Below, piece by piece: positions 9,146 through 20,560 of a stretch of 48,551 nt of DNA. The notes under the pieces were generated by a model. The model was given only the letters and a program-made list of their open reading frames with translations. It was not told the origin of the DNA and searched no databases. A program made the translations under genes and the position numbers. Source of the stretch: Acanthaster planci. Lineage: Eukaryota > Echinodermata > Asteroidea > Valvatida > Acanthasteridae. The stretch covers positions 285,923 to 334,473 of the forward strand of contig NW_019091512.1 in NCBI RefSeq assembly GCF_001949145.1, in the 5' to 3' direction. The first letter of the stretch is position 1. The number at the start of each line of letters is the position of its first letter.

Positions 9146-12100
9146 AGATACCGTATTCTATTGCTGGGACGTCTACAGTTGTGAATGATCGAATTGGATT
9201 TGCAGTATGGCAGTTAATATTTGATGCCAAACGTGGCATTCCAGTGTCGTCATAAATAGGTATTGGCCTTTCTGGCCCTTTGCGTTAGTTGGATTGTCTT
9301 CCTTGCGAAACTACTACTTTTCGACTAGAGTTTTAAAAGAGCTGTGATTATTTGAGTCAGTGTATTCATTTTCCGGTGCAGTTTCAGGTATGTATAAAAC
9401 TGCATATGCAGGCAAAATTCCTATACCCGCCTACTTCGCCTGAACACCTGTCAAGGGACGCAAAGAATCTCAAAAGTAACCGCAGAATGGATGAAAAGAC
9501 ACATCTTGATCCAACTTAAGTGCAAATTTCCGAAACATTTCAATTGGTCGCATTTTATTGCAGTTTGTATGCCCCGGCTTCGTTGTAAACGTCTCATTTT
9601 AGAGAGAATTCCTTTAAAAACTTTACTGCTGGCTCGGTTACAGGTGTTTTATCAACGTGCTTGCATTTTGTACATGTGGTTTAGTCCAGTGTATACTGTC
9701 AAAATGCAGGGGTTTTTTTATAGAAGTGTTTGAAATACTGATTTTGTGTTCTTGCTGGGTAATATTTTGTGACCAGTATGGAAACGTTGCACTTTTCATA
9801 AATCAAGAACTTATCCGTCAGCCGTTTTCCGATATCACCCTCGAGTTACCTTTACTTCAGTCCCGACAGCATATCGTTGAAACCCTATCAAATTTTGGCT
9901 TTTTGCCAAATTACAAAGAAAGGCTCGGCAAAACAAGTCCAGTTTGTTTACTATAAATACCATTATTATGTACAAGTGTAATGAGGTAGTGCATTCACAA
10001 AATGTGACTACAATTTTAAGAATCAAACTTAAAAAATATAAATTCGTCATAAAGTCACGACTTTTTGTAACATGATGCTTAAAGGTGAAATGTTCTGAAT
10101 GATATCTGAAGTCTTCAATATTTATGTGGAGAACTTGATTAGACTGATTTTGTTATCTGTTTGTGATAATCACAGTCATTGATGATTCACTGCTGCTTCG
10201 AGCGTTCAAACAAAATACTGTGAGCCCTTTCGGGATATTTGTTGTAGTCCTTCGAGGTTAGATACTTTGTTACCGTATATTCATAACTGGGAGGCAGGAA
10301 TTCCCTAGGTAGCAAGTTTGAAATTGCAGGCATGGAATTTCATTTCAAAGCTTCCGAGTTGAAATAAATTTCATGTCTTATCTTTTGCTTTCTGCGTATC
10401 ACAGCGAATTCAGCCTCTTCCACTTTGTTCCTTTGGAGGAAATCTTAAGCTAATTTACATTTTCCAAAGGGTTTTTTACGACCACCTGAGTATACACGTC
10501 AGATCTATATATATGTACAGGGAGACGCGCCAGCTTTGGAATCTGGAGCCAAAAATGGATAATCGATATGTGTGCAGCAACGCGTGTGGCTATTGTGCAC
10601 TCACGCATAACTCGCCATTTTGTGTCCAACAATTAAGACATTCATGTCGCAAGTCTCTCTGTAAACATCTCCAGTACGTGTATGGTGTGAGCGCCCCCGT
10701 TATTTCATTTTTAGACAGACGACTGGATCGTTTGTGCATTTAGACAAAATATTTATGAAAGATTCCTCTCTTACTTTGTAAGTACATAAAGTATATTGTA
10801 TTTATAAGCTCTATAGGGATGGCATATAGAGAACTGTCGTGTTTTAAATGTACAGATTGGAACTTTTGCCTTTTGAGGTAAAGTAATTTAAAAAAAAACG
10901 GGCGCAATATGTTCGATATAATAAATTTATTCTTTAAAAATTCCGTATACAGAAGGTAAGAACGCTTTCTTGACATTCTCATTAACATGATTCGAAATCA
11001 TGCAATAATTACATATAGTGTAATCAAGCAATATGCAGAGGTGTTTTATTGTACATAGGTGTTTATGGCTTGCTAGGTTGTTCGATTTAGTTTATTTTTT
11101 ACCGGACGGTGTAGCTGCCTTTTCCAATGAACGGTTTCTTTTGAACATTCACGTTTTTCTCCCTATAGTTTCAGCTTACTTCTAAACCCAAAACAGAAAA
11201 GTGGTGTTTATTGACTGAGTAGCTATTGTGTTCTCTCTACTGATGCAAAATTTATGAATCGTCTTTCGAGGTACCATTGCCTTCTCGTAGCTTTTATTGA
11301 TCTATTTGAGAACATTAATTTGATTGGTCGAAGCCTGTGTGTGAAAAAATTGTATGTTGTGTTTCTGTACCACGCGCAGCGGAATGAAGAGTTTCGTCTA
11401 GATCCCAAACGCCAGCAGCCCTTTTCATTCATTGCCAGTACATACATGTATTTCGTATAGCGCTGATATAACATGCGCTGCAGCCTCGCACAATAGATTC
11501 CATGCTGAGTACCTTAAGCTGTGTACAAGCTGGTTTGGAACGTCCTTTTATTAAAAATCAAAGAAAGAAGCTCTGTGGTGCCTACTTAGGGCTCTTACAC
11601 TTTTGTTGACTTTCGAATCGGCAGGCCTGATCTCATTGCCTGCAGTGGCAACCAGAAAATCCGACCCAGGTAGCAAGTTTACCCGTTTCTGTGATGGCAA
11701 TATCCTTCCTACAGATCTCAGAGTGGTCCAAGACCGCCAGTGACAGCCGTGCACTTTCTGACAGATAACCGATGTGCTTTATTTGAACAACGTTGACCTC
11801 TCCAACACAGGTCAGAGCAGTAATTTAAGTCCATTTTCGTTCGGCCTCCTGGTATACTTGGAACTCATAAAAAGGCCAGTGTTATTAAGATATTTTTCAT
11901 GTTTGGATGTATTGTAGAATATTGCTCCCAGCCTTACACATCTTATTCTTTAAGTTAATATGTCAGCAGCTCATAATTTGAAATTCAAAATCATGTCACT
12001 TATAAACATCAACATTAGTAAATTTTAGCTGATACATTTGAGACCCTATATAATTCTTGAATTTGGTTGTAAAAAAAAGAATGGTGTCACCTACTGGAGA

Positions 12101-12240
12101 GTTTGTTATTCACAATTAAAATTTATGTATTTTCTTCAATTGCCGTTGTCATGGGTAGTAATTGGTGTCCAGTTTCTGCCCTTTTATTCACGATTTCAAT
12201 TCGGTCACAGTTTATTTGTAAATCCTCTGAATACGTATTA
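9146..12240. other. Intergenic, nothing recognised
   Basis: AT-rich sequence with only short chance open frames on both strands, and no tRNA- or rRNA-like segment. A longer 3' UTR of the receptor gene could extend into its beginning. Confidence 0.5.
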
Positions 12241-12247
12241 TGGAGGA

Positions 12248-12559
12248 TGAAAAGTGGCCAGCAGATTTTATGTTCTGGTAACATGCAATTTCTACTTTTT
12301 TGCCACCTCAAAAAGCAGAACGAACATTGTTTGGTTATGCATTTTTCTGTTTTCTGCTTCAAAATAGCAGATTTTGCTTTCTCTCAGTTTGCTGGCGGCC
12401 GAAAAGCGGCCATCTGCTTTTGTCCTTTCGAACAGGCAGAAATGAGGATCGAACGTTTTGACAACAACCGTGAATTCTACTTTTTTGCTTTTTTTTTTTT
12501 TGATACCGGAAGAGCAATTTTACATAGGCGGCCGAAAAAGGGTCATCTGCTTTTCTGTC
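12248..12559. repeat. Locally repeated module with GGCGGCCGAAAA core
   Basis: Two near-identical blocks of about 31 bases occur at 12394-12424 and 12527-12559: GGCGGCCGAAAA, then a variable few bases, then TCATCTGCTTTT or CCATCTGCTTTT. A weaker relative (AAAAGTGGCCAGCAGATTTT) lies at 12249-12268. The spacing is about 130-145 bases. The origin is unknown. Confidence 0.6.
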
Positions 12560-12609
12560 TTCCAAGGGTCGTGAACGGGATCGTGAACGTCAGTTTACTG
12601 AGAGACTAA

Positions 12610-14770
12610 TATTGGCCCCGAGCTGGACCAAGAGAGGGTGCAATTTTCCTAACATCAGAGGCTCCTTCAGTAACGGCGCACAGCTGGTTCACTGTGCAAC
12701 GCAAGCGTTGCAGTCGCATTTCTACCTACAAAATGAGTGCTCCCGACCAACATGTCCTTTACAACCGACGAGGGAGTGCTTCTGCTCAGGGTGGAAGGCA
12801 TAAACTTCATTAAATTTCCTTCCCTGCAGCTATGTACATGTTGCCAAGGTGACACAATGCATGATCCTGGAAAGCTGTATCCCGGAACACGAGAAAACAG
12901 AAATAGAAAAACCTTTTGTCTTTGACCCTGAAACACTTTGAAACGGGGAAGAATAATTGTTGCGTTGCTTATGTTTTGCCGTCGTTCATGGAGAAGAGTA
13001 GAATTATTTGCTTTTAGGAATTCCTGTGAAAAGGTTAAGCTGGCTTTGTTTGACATTTCAAGCTGTGAGCACCGGACATGGCGGTACACTATTGCCTTGT
13101 AACCATACCTGCGATTTTGAAACTGTCCGCGAATGTGTAAACCAGCTGTGGTTATCATAGTTCCGGTGAGACAATTGTTCCAGGACAAGAACAGAATAGG
13201 CGGTGGAAAGTTGTAAATTTCTTAAATTAGCCATATAACTTACGGAGTAGTGTGAATGAGGAAAATTATCATAAATTTATCGGTGAGGTTTTACTTTGGC
13301 CAAGTTGAAAAAATGGTAATATGACTATTTTTCATTTTTAATAGAACTTATAGGGATGTTTCAATCTATCTCGGGGTGGTGGACTGAGAGTTTGTAGTAG
13401 GTTGTCAGCCCAGTGAAGTAGCTATACACTGTAAACCTTGTAGTATTAATTCAAATTTTAGTTTTAAATAACACCTAGTGGTGTTTATTCAACACAGACG
13501 GACCTAACACACGACGAAGTTAAGAAAACATTACTGTTTTACGTTAATTAAACTAGACATGACTTGTGGGTGTGTGGTTTCCATTTTTACGCATCTCATT
13601 TGTCTTCATTACTTTCATTGACCCCTAGACAGTAAAGTTTCACAGTTCCCTCGCCTGCATCAAACCGTGAGCGCAGACAAACATTCCCTCTTCGGTGACG
13701 AAATCAACGGGTCGCAGCCGGTGTTTACTTGCTCAAATTTTAAACAAACAAACGGAATTATACGTTAAATGTGCTTATCCGAATATCAATCTCGGTAGTA
13801 AGGGAATTGTGTTTGGCAGTTCACATCTGATTCGATCAAGCTACAACGTCACCGGCAAGGTCGATGCCTTCAGAAATGAGCACAAGTAAGTATAGCAAAG
13901 CGGCATTTTGTGCTTGGACAAAGAATGCATGCCAGTAGCGTAACGTTTTCGGGGCATTTCTGACATTCTTTTGAAAACTTGATATGCTTTCGAACCTCGT
14001 GGAAACTTAAATAAACTCTCCTATCTTGCGTGTGTATCTGCATACATGTATATCCTCAAGCCGTATTTCTACACTTGTTTTCAAGCTACACTATCCCCTG
14101 CGAGACGACAAATGTGAGTAGAGGTTTGAAAGTTAGATGTGCCTAACAAAAGCAAATTTGTGCATTCGTATTCCTTTATGCACTTCTTGTGGTGACTGAT
14201 GCTTTGGGATTTTCCACAATCTTTAGCACGATTTCTTCGGAAAAGGTGCTTGTATAATTTTCAATGTAGTTATAACACAATGCTGGGAAATCGTTTTTAA
14301 CCTTCACCAGTGTACCTTTTGATGCAATTCCTTTGCTACAGGCTATCATGTTAAAACAGTGCCTTAAAATACCTGAACCGACGCACGTTTCTTTCTTTTT
14401 TTTTCTTGCAATGACTACCTGAAGAAACCTTTAGTAATATGTATGTTTTATTGTATTATTAACGTGCGTTTGAATTGATGTTGAGAGTAGCATAAAGACG
14501 TGTGCGCCGAACAGGGCGCAGAGTATTTGTGCAATTTCGGGGCAACGACGAAGTCATTTTTTTGTAATGAGCCCACCTGTCTCCACGTGCACTTGAGCTC
14601 TCTCCAGACATTCCCAAAGGGCAACAATAATTGATGCACATCCAGCCACCTACATCGCGCTGTTGTCATGGCAACAAAGACTTTGTACTCATAGTTTTCT
14701 AGCACATCAAAATTCTGCGAAACAAGCATGACATACGAATGATATAAGAGTGCATAAGGTATAGAATGTG
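12610..14770. other. Intergenic, no supported gene
   Basis: A minus-strand frame of 173 codons (12667-13188) and several shorter ones resemble no protein I know and lack supporting splice context. A small palindrome with stem AACACC/GGTGTT lies at 13470-13485. Confidence 0.5.
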
Positions 14771-14774
14771 ACCA

Positions 14775-14990
14775 GCGTTTAGAGTTTAAACACTTCTTGT
14801 ACCTGCTTTTTCCACGCGTTTAACCATGACATGTTTATTAAAATGTGTTTAGGAATGTGTGCATGTTTAGCTTTTTGAAATCTGTTTAGCATTCAACACA
14901 TTTCTTAACGCATAAGGCTGTCGCGGTTAAACTTTTCAAAAGGTGGGTACAAAAATGTGTTTGGAAATGTGTTAAAACTCTAAGCGTTTT
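14775..14990. mobile_element. Imperfect fold-back element, about 216 bp
   Basis: The left end reads GCGTTTAGAGTTTAAACAC, continuing to TTGTACC and GTTTAACC. The reverse complement of the right end gives CGCTTAGAGTTTTAACAC, then TTGTACCCACC and GTTTAACCGCGAC, so the arms pair with a few insertions. The inner part repeats GTGTTTAGGAATGTGT-like motifs in both orientations. There is no coding capacity. A non-autonomous DNA transposon remnant is the likeliest reading. Confidence 0.72.
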
Positions 14991-17140
14991 TTTTTACTGT
15001 GTAATTGTACATGAACCACTATTATATAAACGTTCCGCAATAAGTGAATTTTTGCATACAACCTAGGCATCGCATGTGTAATTCTTTAGCCTTTATGTAC
15101 ATTTAATTGTAATTCTGTTTAGGCCTAGGCCAGTCAAAAGAATTTAAGACAAAGGTCAAAGTAGTGCATAATTCGAAATTAATACAAAAGCAAGAAAAAC
15201 AACCATCAATGTAAAAACCAACGCCTATTTTCAACTTGTCTTTACGCTTGGAAAAGGTGGACCGATTTCGCGCATTGTGCAGTGCGCTGCAAACTCTTTG
15301 AGGCGCGCTATTGTGAAATGCCAGCATGGGAAACATGTCACCGTTTAAATCATTCACCTTTATGGAAATAGTGTGTTTCAATGTTTGGGAAGTGTTGTCA
15401 TCTGATAAAGGTTTTTGTGTCTTGTTATTGTGTCTTTGTTTCTGAATTTATTAGTACATCTACACATCTTTGCTTAAAAATAAACACCTCAGCTTTCAAC
15501 ACCACAATGTGTTCATAAAGTCTTAACAGACAGACGTTTAAAAAGCGTTAAAACATTACCTCTACAGTGTAGTTTTGCCGTTTTATTTGCAGCAGAAGAA
15601 AATGAATTATTCATAAGGGTTGCCGGCTATTAGAAAACAACAGATAAGATCCCGATTCTTTCTTTTGGGTATCATCGACTGAATCAAAAGCCCTCAAAAC
15701 AGTCGATTTTGTCAGAGAAAATTCCGAGGGTGGATTTTATCCTTCAGCAGAAATGACAGTTAATACAAAGCCAATGTTCCCCATTAGCTCATACTTCCAC
15801 TAAGGAAACACCTTCGGGAACATTCTCATCTGAACTGGAATTTGGCATTGTTTTGCATCTCTTATCGTAGTGTTTGATCTCCCTTCTGGGCAAGAGTATC
15901 TTTGTTCTGTAGAATAGATTAAATTCCAGGAGTGGCGTCTATGTCGCATCAGACAAAGTCATTCCCTTAGGAAACCGTCCTTTGTGTAATCCGTGCACCT
16001 GTCTTATCGTTTGTTTGCCGGCTCGCATCGTTCATCATAAATGGGGAGCTTGAGGTTTCTTCTAAAAGTCGGGCATTCTGAAGTATTATCTCTACAAGTA
16101 TTCTGTAACGTTTCTTTGAAATTTGAAAAGAGACGCTGAAGTACTAATGGGTAAATTTGGAAAAGAAAGCGTGATCTGCTGCAGTGCAGCTGAAAAATAC
16201 CTCTTTTTGCACTCATATTTCTTCTCGCTGCAGTTTATACAGTGTTGCGTTGCAGGGACCACAGCTTCGCTTGAAAAAATTCCCGTTATAGTCGTTGAAG
16301 GAAGATGCCCTTCATACTTCAATTAACTATTCACAAGTGCACCTGATGGAGATGTACTTTGGATGAGATTCCCAGTCACTCAGAAGACTATCGATGCGGA
16401 CATTTGAGAATGGAAAATCCAGAAGCTACCCGTAAGAGTGCACCGAGATGTAATCACAGTTCAGGTAAAAAAAAAAATCATTGTACAAAATGGCAAAGAC
16501 TTCACATTTGAGGTTGTTTTGGAGAAACAAGCCATTTTAATTGCGTCTGGGTAGAATACATATTTTTATCACAGCCTTAGTCATGCTGAAAAATTACCAC
16601 GCTATCGACCGGTGTAGGGGCCACAGAAACTTGACATGTCGTTTCCCATATACGTAACCCCTTCACTATAGGGGGATTTAGCATGTATGCTAAGAAAAGC
16701 CAGAAATTTATCTGGGCGTTATCGGGCAGTTGAATTGAATTTCCAGTTTGTTGGTTTAATGTTTTGAGCCTCTAGTTGCTTGCAGTATGAGTTGTCGATT
16801 CTAAGAAAAAAAATCTCAAGATTTGAGACCACAAATGCTCGATGGGTGAGTGTTAAGTTACATTCTTGCAAATTGCAAGAGCATGGTCGTGTTTCCTGTC
16901 TCTTTCCTGGTAAACCTACTTACATTTGTGTGTGGAAAGCACAAGTTCAGATGTCACACACAAGAACAGATACTGATTAGAAGCATAAATAGTGATTAGA
17001 ACCTTCCGGAAATACGAATCGTGATAGCAATGGGGTATTTCCGTAGTGATTGTTTGTACCCCATTGCTGACGTATTGATGCTGAGTATAGTGGCAGTCGT
17101 GATATGTGCTCATTGTTTAGTGTGCCGCTGTGAGGACTTC
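14991..17140. other. Intergenic, nothing recognised apart from a short hairpin
   Basis: Motifs at 15490-15575 (AAGCGTTAAAACATT, CTACAGTGTAG) faintly recall the neighbouring fold-back and may be another decayed copy. No gene is visible. Confidence 0.45.
17026..17068. repeat. Perfect 12-bp inverted repeat
   Basis: AGCAATGGGGTA (17026-17037) and its exact reverse complement TACCCCATTGCT (17057-17068) are separated by a 19-base loop. Neither T-run nor gene context suggests a terminator or microRNA. Confidence 0.8.
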
Positions 17141-17144
17141 GGGT

Positions 17145-17525
17145 AGATGCTCTCGCTCTTTTATTGAGTATTCACGCTGAAAGAATGCATGAAGTGTGCA
17201 TTATCTCGCGCGCACCTGCCAGTCGGAGCCGTTGCTGAGAAACCATGCCAAGGCTGTTGATTGGTAGATATAGGCGTCAGCTGAGTGTCATGCATATGGA
17301 GACGCTTGCTGATTGGTCACAGTCTGGAGATGAAAAGCGGCAGTTTTAAACCCGTCTCTGCCATTGCTGCAAGCTGGTGTTGCCTCAGTCGGCTGCGGTC
17401 AGTTCTCGCTCCTGCTGCTGATTATAACGTTGCTGCTGTTATAACTGATAATAACGTCGGTTTATTTGCAACCTTTGGGATGGCTCACTGCACAGCCTAC
17501 TAGCCTGCTCATTCTGTTCAGGTAT
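17145..17525 (+). promoter_or_regulatory. Promoter-like block with reversed CCAAT boxes
   Basis: Two ATTGG (reverse CCAAT) boxes lie at 17260-17264 and 17312-17316, with an octamer-like ATGCATAT at 17290-17297 between them and a TTTTAAA stretch about 30 bases downstream. A GC-richer segment follows and ends near 17520 at TTCAG/GTATAC, a possible splice donor. This arrangement resembles a proximal promoter followed by a leader exon. No protein is evident and no conserved downstream exon was found, so the call is tentative. Confidence 0.25.
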
Positions 17526-18222
17526 ACAGGTATTAGGCCTTCATTTGTTTCCCGATGCAATTAGATGATAGGATTTGCGGTCAATCGCCGTTCGGGTTCT
17601 AAAGACTATTGGTATATCAAGCCACGTGCAACTCGTCAGCATCCACCCAAAAGTAAGCTAGACCGATCAGTGTGCACAGGCTTATATAACTCCGATTTCA
17701 GTCTGATTTTACATGCACCGTAGGGGGTTAGGGTTACATGTATAGCTCTTGGGCAGAAAGCTCTGCCCTTGCTGGTCCAGGCTAGATGTAGTCCTCGATG
17801 CAGGCAAATTCCTTATTTTTTCATTATGAGTTAGAGCCACCGTTCGTGTGTAAATGACTTATAGGCTAGTGAATGCACATAATATTGATTTGTAACATAT
17901 TGTCTCTAAATACTGCACCAAGCTTATTGGATTCGATTAACGTCTGTATACCACAGGGATTTACAAAATAGATAAGTGTCAGTGTATCGTCAACTCAAGT
18001 AAATTGACACGGGAACTTTTCCAAGGACTACCTATTTACAATTTGTTTATTGATTAAAAACAAACACCTTGTTACTATTTCCACAAAAGCAGTGACAAAC
18101 AATCCTCATCTCGGCCTTGACTTTATCTCTCCTAGTCAACTCCCCACTTAAAAACAAAATATCACTGACAGAGCTAGTGAACCAATTCTTATTGTTCACA
18201 TCAAAATGATAATTTGCAATGT
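17526..18222. other. Intergenic, nothing recognised
   Basis: AT-rich. No coding or repeat signal was identified. Confidence 0.45.
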
Positions 18223-18223
18223 T

Positions 18224-18607
18224 TCACTGGAGCACCACTTGCTTTCAAAGTAACAAAAGTGTATCTCTTATTTTTGAATCACTTGTTTGCAAGATACACG
18301 CGCACTGCTTCACCAAATTTACTTATAATCTGTTTATTTCCAAAATTACACCTGCGCACCACTTATTCGCAAGGTGACCCCTGTGCACCACTTAATTGTA
18401 AAAATTACACTTCTGAACCACTTAGGCCTATTGTAAGGAGTATACTTTTGCACCACTTAATTGTAAAACTTACACTTGTGCACCAGTCATTTGCATGGTT
18501 ACCCTTGTGCCACTTAATTGCAAGAATTACACTAGTGCTCCACTTACTGCAAGAATTACACTTGTGCACCACTTATTGCAAGAATTACACTTGTGTCACT
18601 TAATTAG
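18224..18607. repeat. Minisatellite, about 30-33 bp unit
   Basis: About ten imperfect copies of a unit close to CACTTATTGCAAGAATTACA plus CTTGTGCAC. The last copies (18520-18600) are almost identical to each other, while those before 18400 have drifted strongly. The plus-strand open frames across it simply translate the repeat (recurrent LHLCHL, KNYTS and ARITLVHH). It is not a CRISPR array, because there are no unique spacers. Confidence 0.88.
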
Positions 18608-19111
18608 TGTGGGGGTACTTGGCCACAGAGCTCAATGTTCTTTAATACAGTTCTGGCTTTGGCCATCCGGCAGGGATTCAGGGGTCCAATTCCACCTTTC
18701 GTCCAGCTCAAGAAATCAGGTCTTGACATCGATAGCACCCCCTTTGGATCATCCCTCAGACAACCACTCAGAAAGAGCCTCTTAATGCTAAAACCCCAGA
18801 AATACTATGGTTTTGTTGCAAGTTCTTCCGTTCCTGGTCAACAGCTAACCAGCAAACGTTCAATTGAGCCTGAATGCCCAAGCAAAGTAACCGCTTGCAA
18901 TGCTGCAATACACAGCATCTAATATCGCCATAGTCGAGTTGCAATGAGGTGTGTAAAACAGCCGTATCTACGCGCTCTGTGAGGAGCACAGTTCATATAA
19001 GCAGCAAAGCGGGGCATAGACGTGTCCAGTGATGAGCTCTAGAGAGAGTGGCTTCAGTCACACCCCACATACACTTTTATATTCCCCCCACACACCCATT
19101 GAAGTGTGTAT
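18608..19111. other. Intergenic, nothing recognised
   Basis: No supported gene. The stretch ends in C/A-rich sequence just before the gap. Confidence 0.45.
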
Positions 19112-19211
19112 NNNNNNNNNNNNNNNNNNNNNNNNNNNNNNNNNNNNNNNNNNNNNNNNNNNNNNNNNNNNNNNNNNNNNNNNNNNNNNNNNNNNNNNNN
19201 NNNNNNNNNNN
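19112..19211. other. Assembly gap of exactly 100 N
   Basis: A run of 100 N, the usual placeholder for a gap of unknown size. The true distance between flanks is unknown, and open frames crossing it are meaningless. Confidence 0.99.
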
Positions 19212-19825
19212 GTTGTCAATCGGGGACCTTATTGTCCGCTATTGTTCAGGGTCCCCAATTGAATGCAGAAACAAACTCAAACACATAAGAACCACACCCA
19301 ACTAAAGAATGCCCACTGCATGCCAGTGCACTCTGCTTCTTGAATTCACACTGCACTGAATATTCACAAAATCAGATAAAGAAAATCAACATAGGAAGCC
19401 CCAACCTCTTCCTGTATGGAGGATGGAAAAAGACACATCCCTTAAAAAAGAAAACAAAATACGGTTGAAATGATGAATTGATACAAGCTGTTACAATAAG
19501 TCCATGTTAATAGCAGGTTTCTTTTATTGGTAGTAAAATGTTGTACAAAGTTAGGCTTAGGGTTGGAGAGTGTGTCTGAGAAGTGAGAACTATTTCATTT
19601 CCAATAGACCTCTGTACAGATGCCGTCACACCTTTTTTACGTGTATACGTTCCCATGGTGTTCAGTGAACCATGGGCCCCAATGGCTCCATAGTAAAATG
19701 CACATGTAAACAAAGATTGATGTCATTAGTATGTAGGCCTATTGAAAACGAGATTTTGTGCGTAGATTCAAAGCATTATAGAGCTGGGAAATGTGTAAAC
19801 TGTATTTTTCAGCTGAGGTTTGTTG
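19212..19825. other. Intergenic with a small palindrome
   Basis: No gene recognised. An imperfect palindrome built on CCCATGGT/ACCATGGG lies at 19652-19676, and TAGGCCTA at 19734-19741. Confidence 0.45.
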
Positions 19826-20560
19826 TGATAGGGATGACGTCAAGTCAACTAATTACCGTGCTGCCTTTTCAAGCCTTTCTAACTAACTTTAAAAAAATTG
19901 GCAAATCTGGCAAACTAGATTTTATTTAATTTGAGAGAAAAAACCTCTGGCGGAAAAGCCATTTTTTGTTAGCTTCCAGGCCTACGGTAAATAAACACCT
20001 TACAGAATGACCCAACGTCACAAACCAACACAAACAAATCAAGCTTTCGCTGTTCAACTGTTTTCTTCCACCGAAATGTCAAGGCAAATCTAAAGTACAC
20101 TTGCCGCAGTCGTAAATTTCCGCAATTGCGTCCCCCCCCCAAATTATGATTGGCTTCAATTTCTACACATTCTCTCGGAGAAATAACATGCGATTCATCT
20201 ACGTCACTGATTCGCTTGACGTCATTAGAGATACACAGCTCAGGTTTCGAACAGATGGGGGGGTGAACGCACCCAAATTCGCCCATCCCCTGACAGCATG
20301 TCTAAAAAGGTATGCTTAGGCTTAAAACAAAAGGACACTGGATTTTCCCGCCGGTAATTACCATACTGCTCTGCCCCTTTAAATGTCTAACAACCGGTAA
20401 TTGCAGCGGGTGTGGACTTTGCATGTCTTCATTTCCCGCCGACACTCGACGCCATATTTCATAATTACGCGGGAACTATCGAGTGGGCATCGGTCTCGTC
20501 TGCTATCGTGACGTCCGGCCGAGGGACCGCCCCGAATCGGCCAAAGCGTTGTGGGTGATA
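19826..20560. promoter_or_regulatory. CRE- and E2F-site-rich block
   Basis: Full TGACGTCA palindromes occur at 19835-19842 and 20217-20224, with further CGTCA half-sites between and after them. E2F-type TTTCCCGCC occurs at 20344-20352 and 20432-20440, and its reverse GCGGGAA at 20469-20475. CCGGTAATT is repeated at about 20351 and 20394. CpG is denser than in the surroundings. The 19.83 and 20.22 kb segments are partly inverted copies of each other, so part of this may be a decayed fold-back element. No transcript start can be assigned. Confidence 0.3.

Noticed and set aside
12103-12609. 168-codon plus-strand open frame
   Set aside because: No family resemblance, compositional bias towards F/C from T-runs, and it crosses the local repeat module. 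One or two such frames are expected by chance in 48 kb of six-frame reading.
12667-13188. 173-codon minus-strand open frame
   Set aside because: No recognisable domain, no splice or promoter support, and length within chance expectation.
18214-18785. Open frames through the 18.2-18.8 kb repeat, or a CRISPR array
   Set aside because: The frames translate the minisatellite unit. Units abut without unique spacers and the genome is animal.
19029-19305. Open frames spanning the N run
   Set aside because: They exist only because N codons are not stops.
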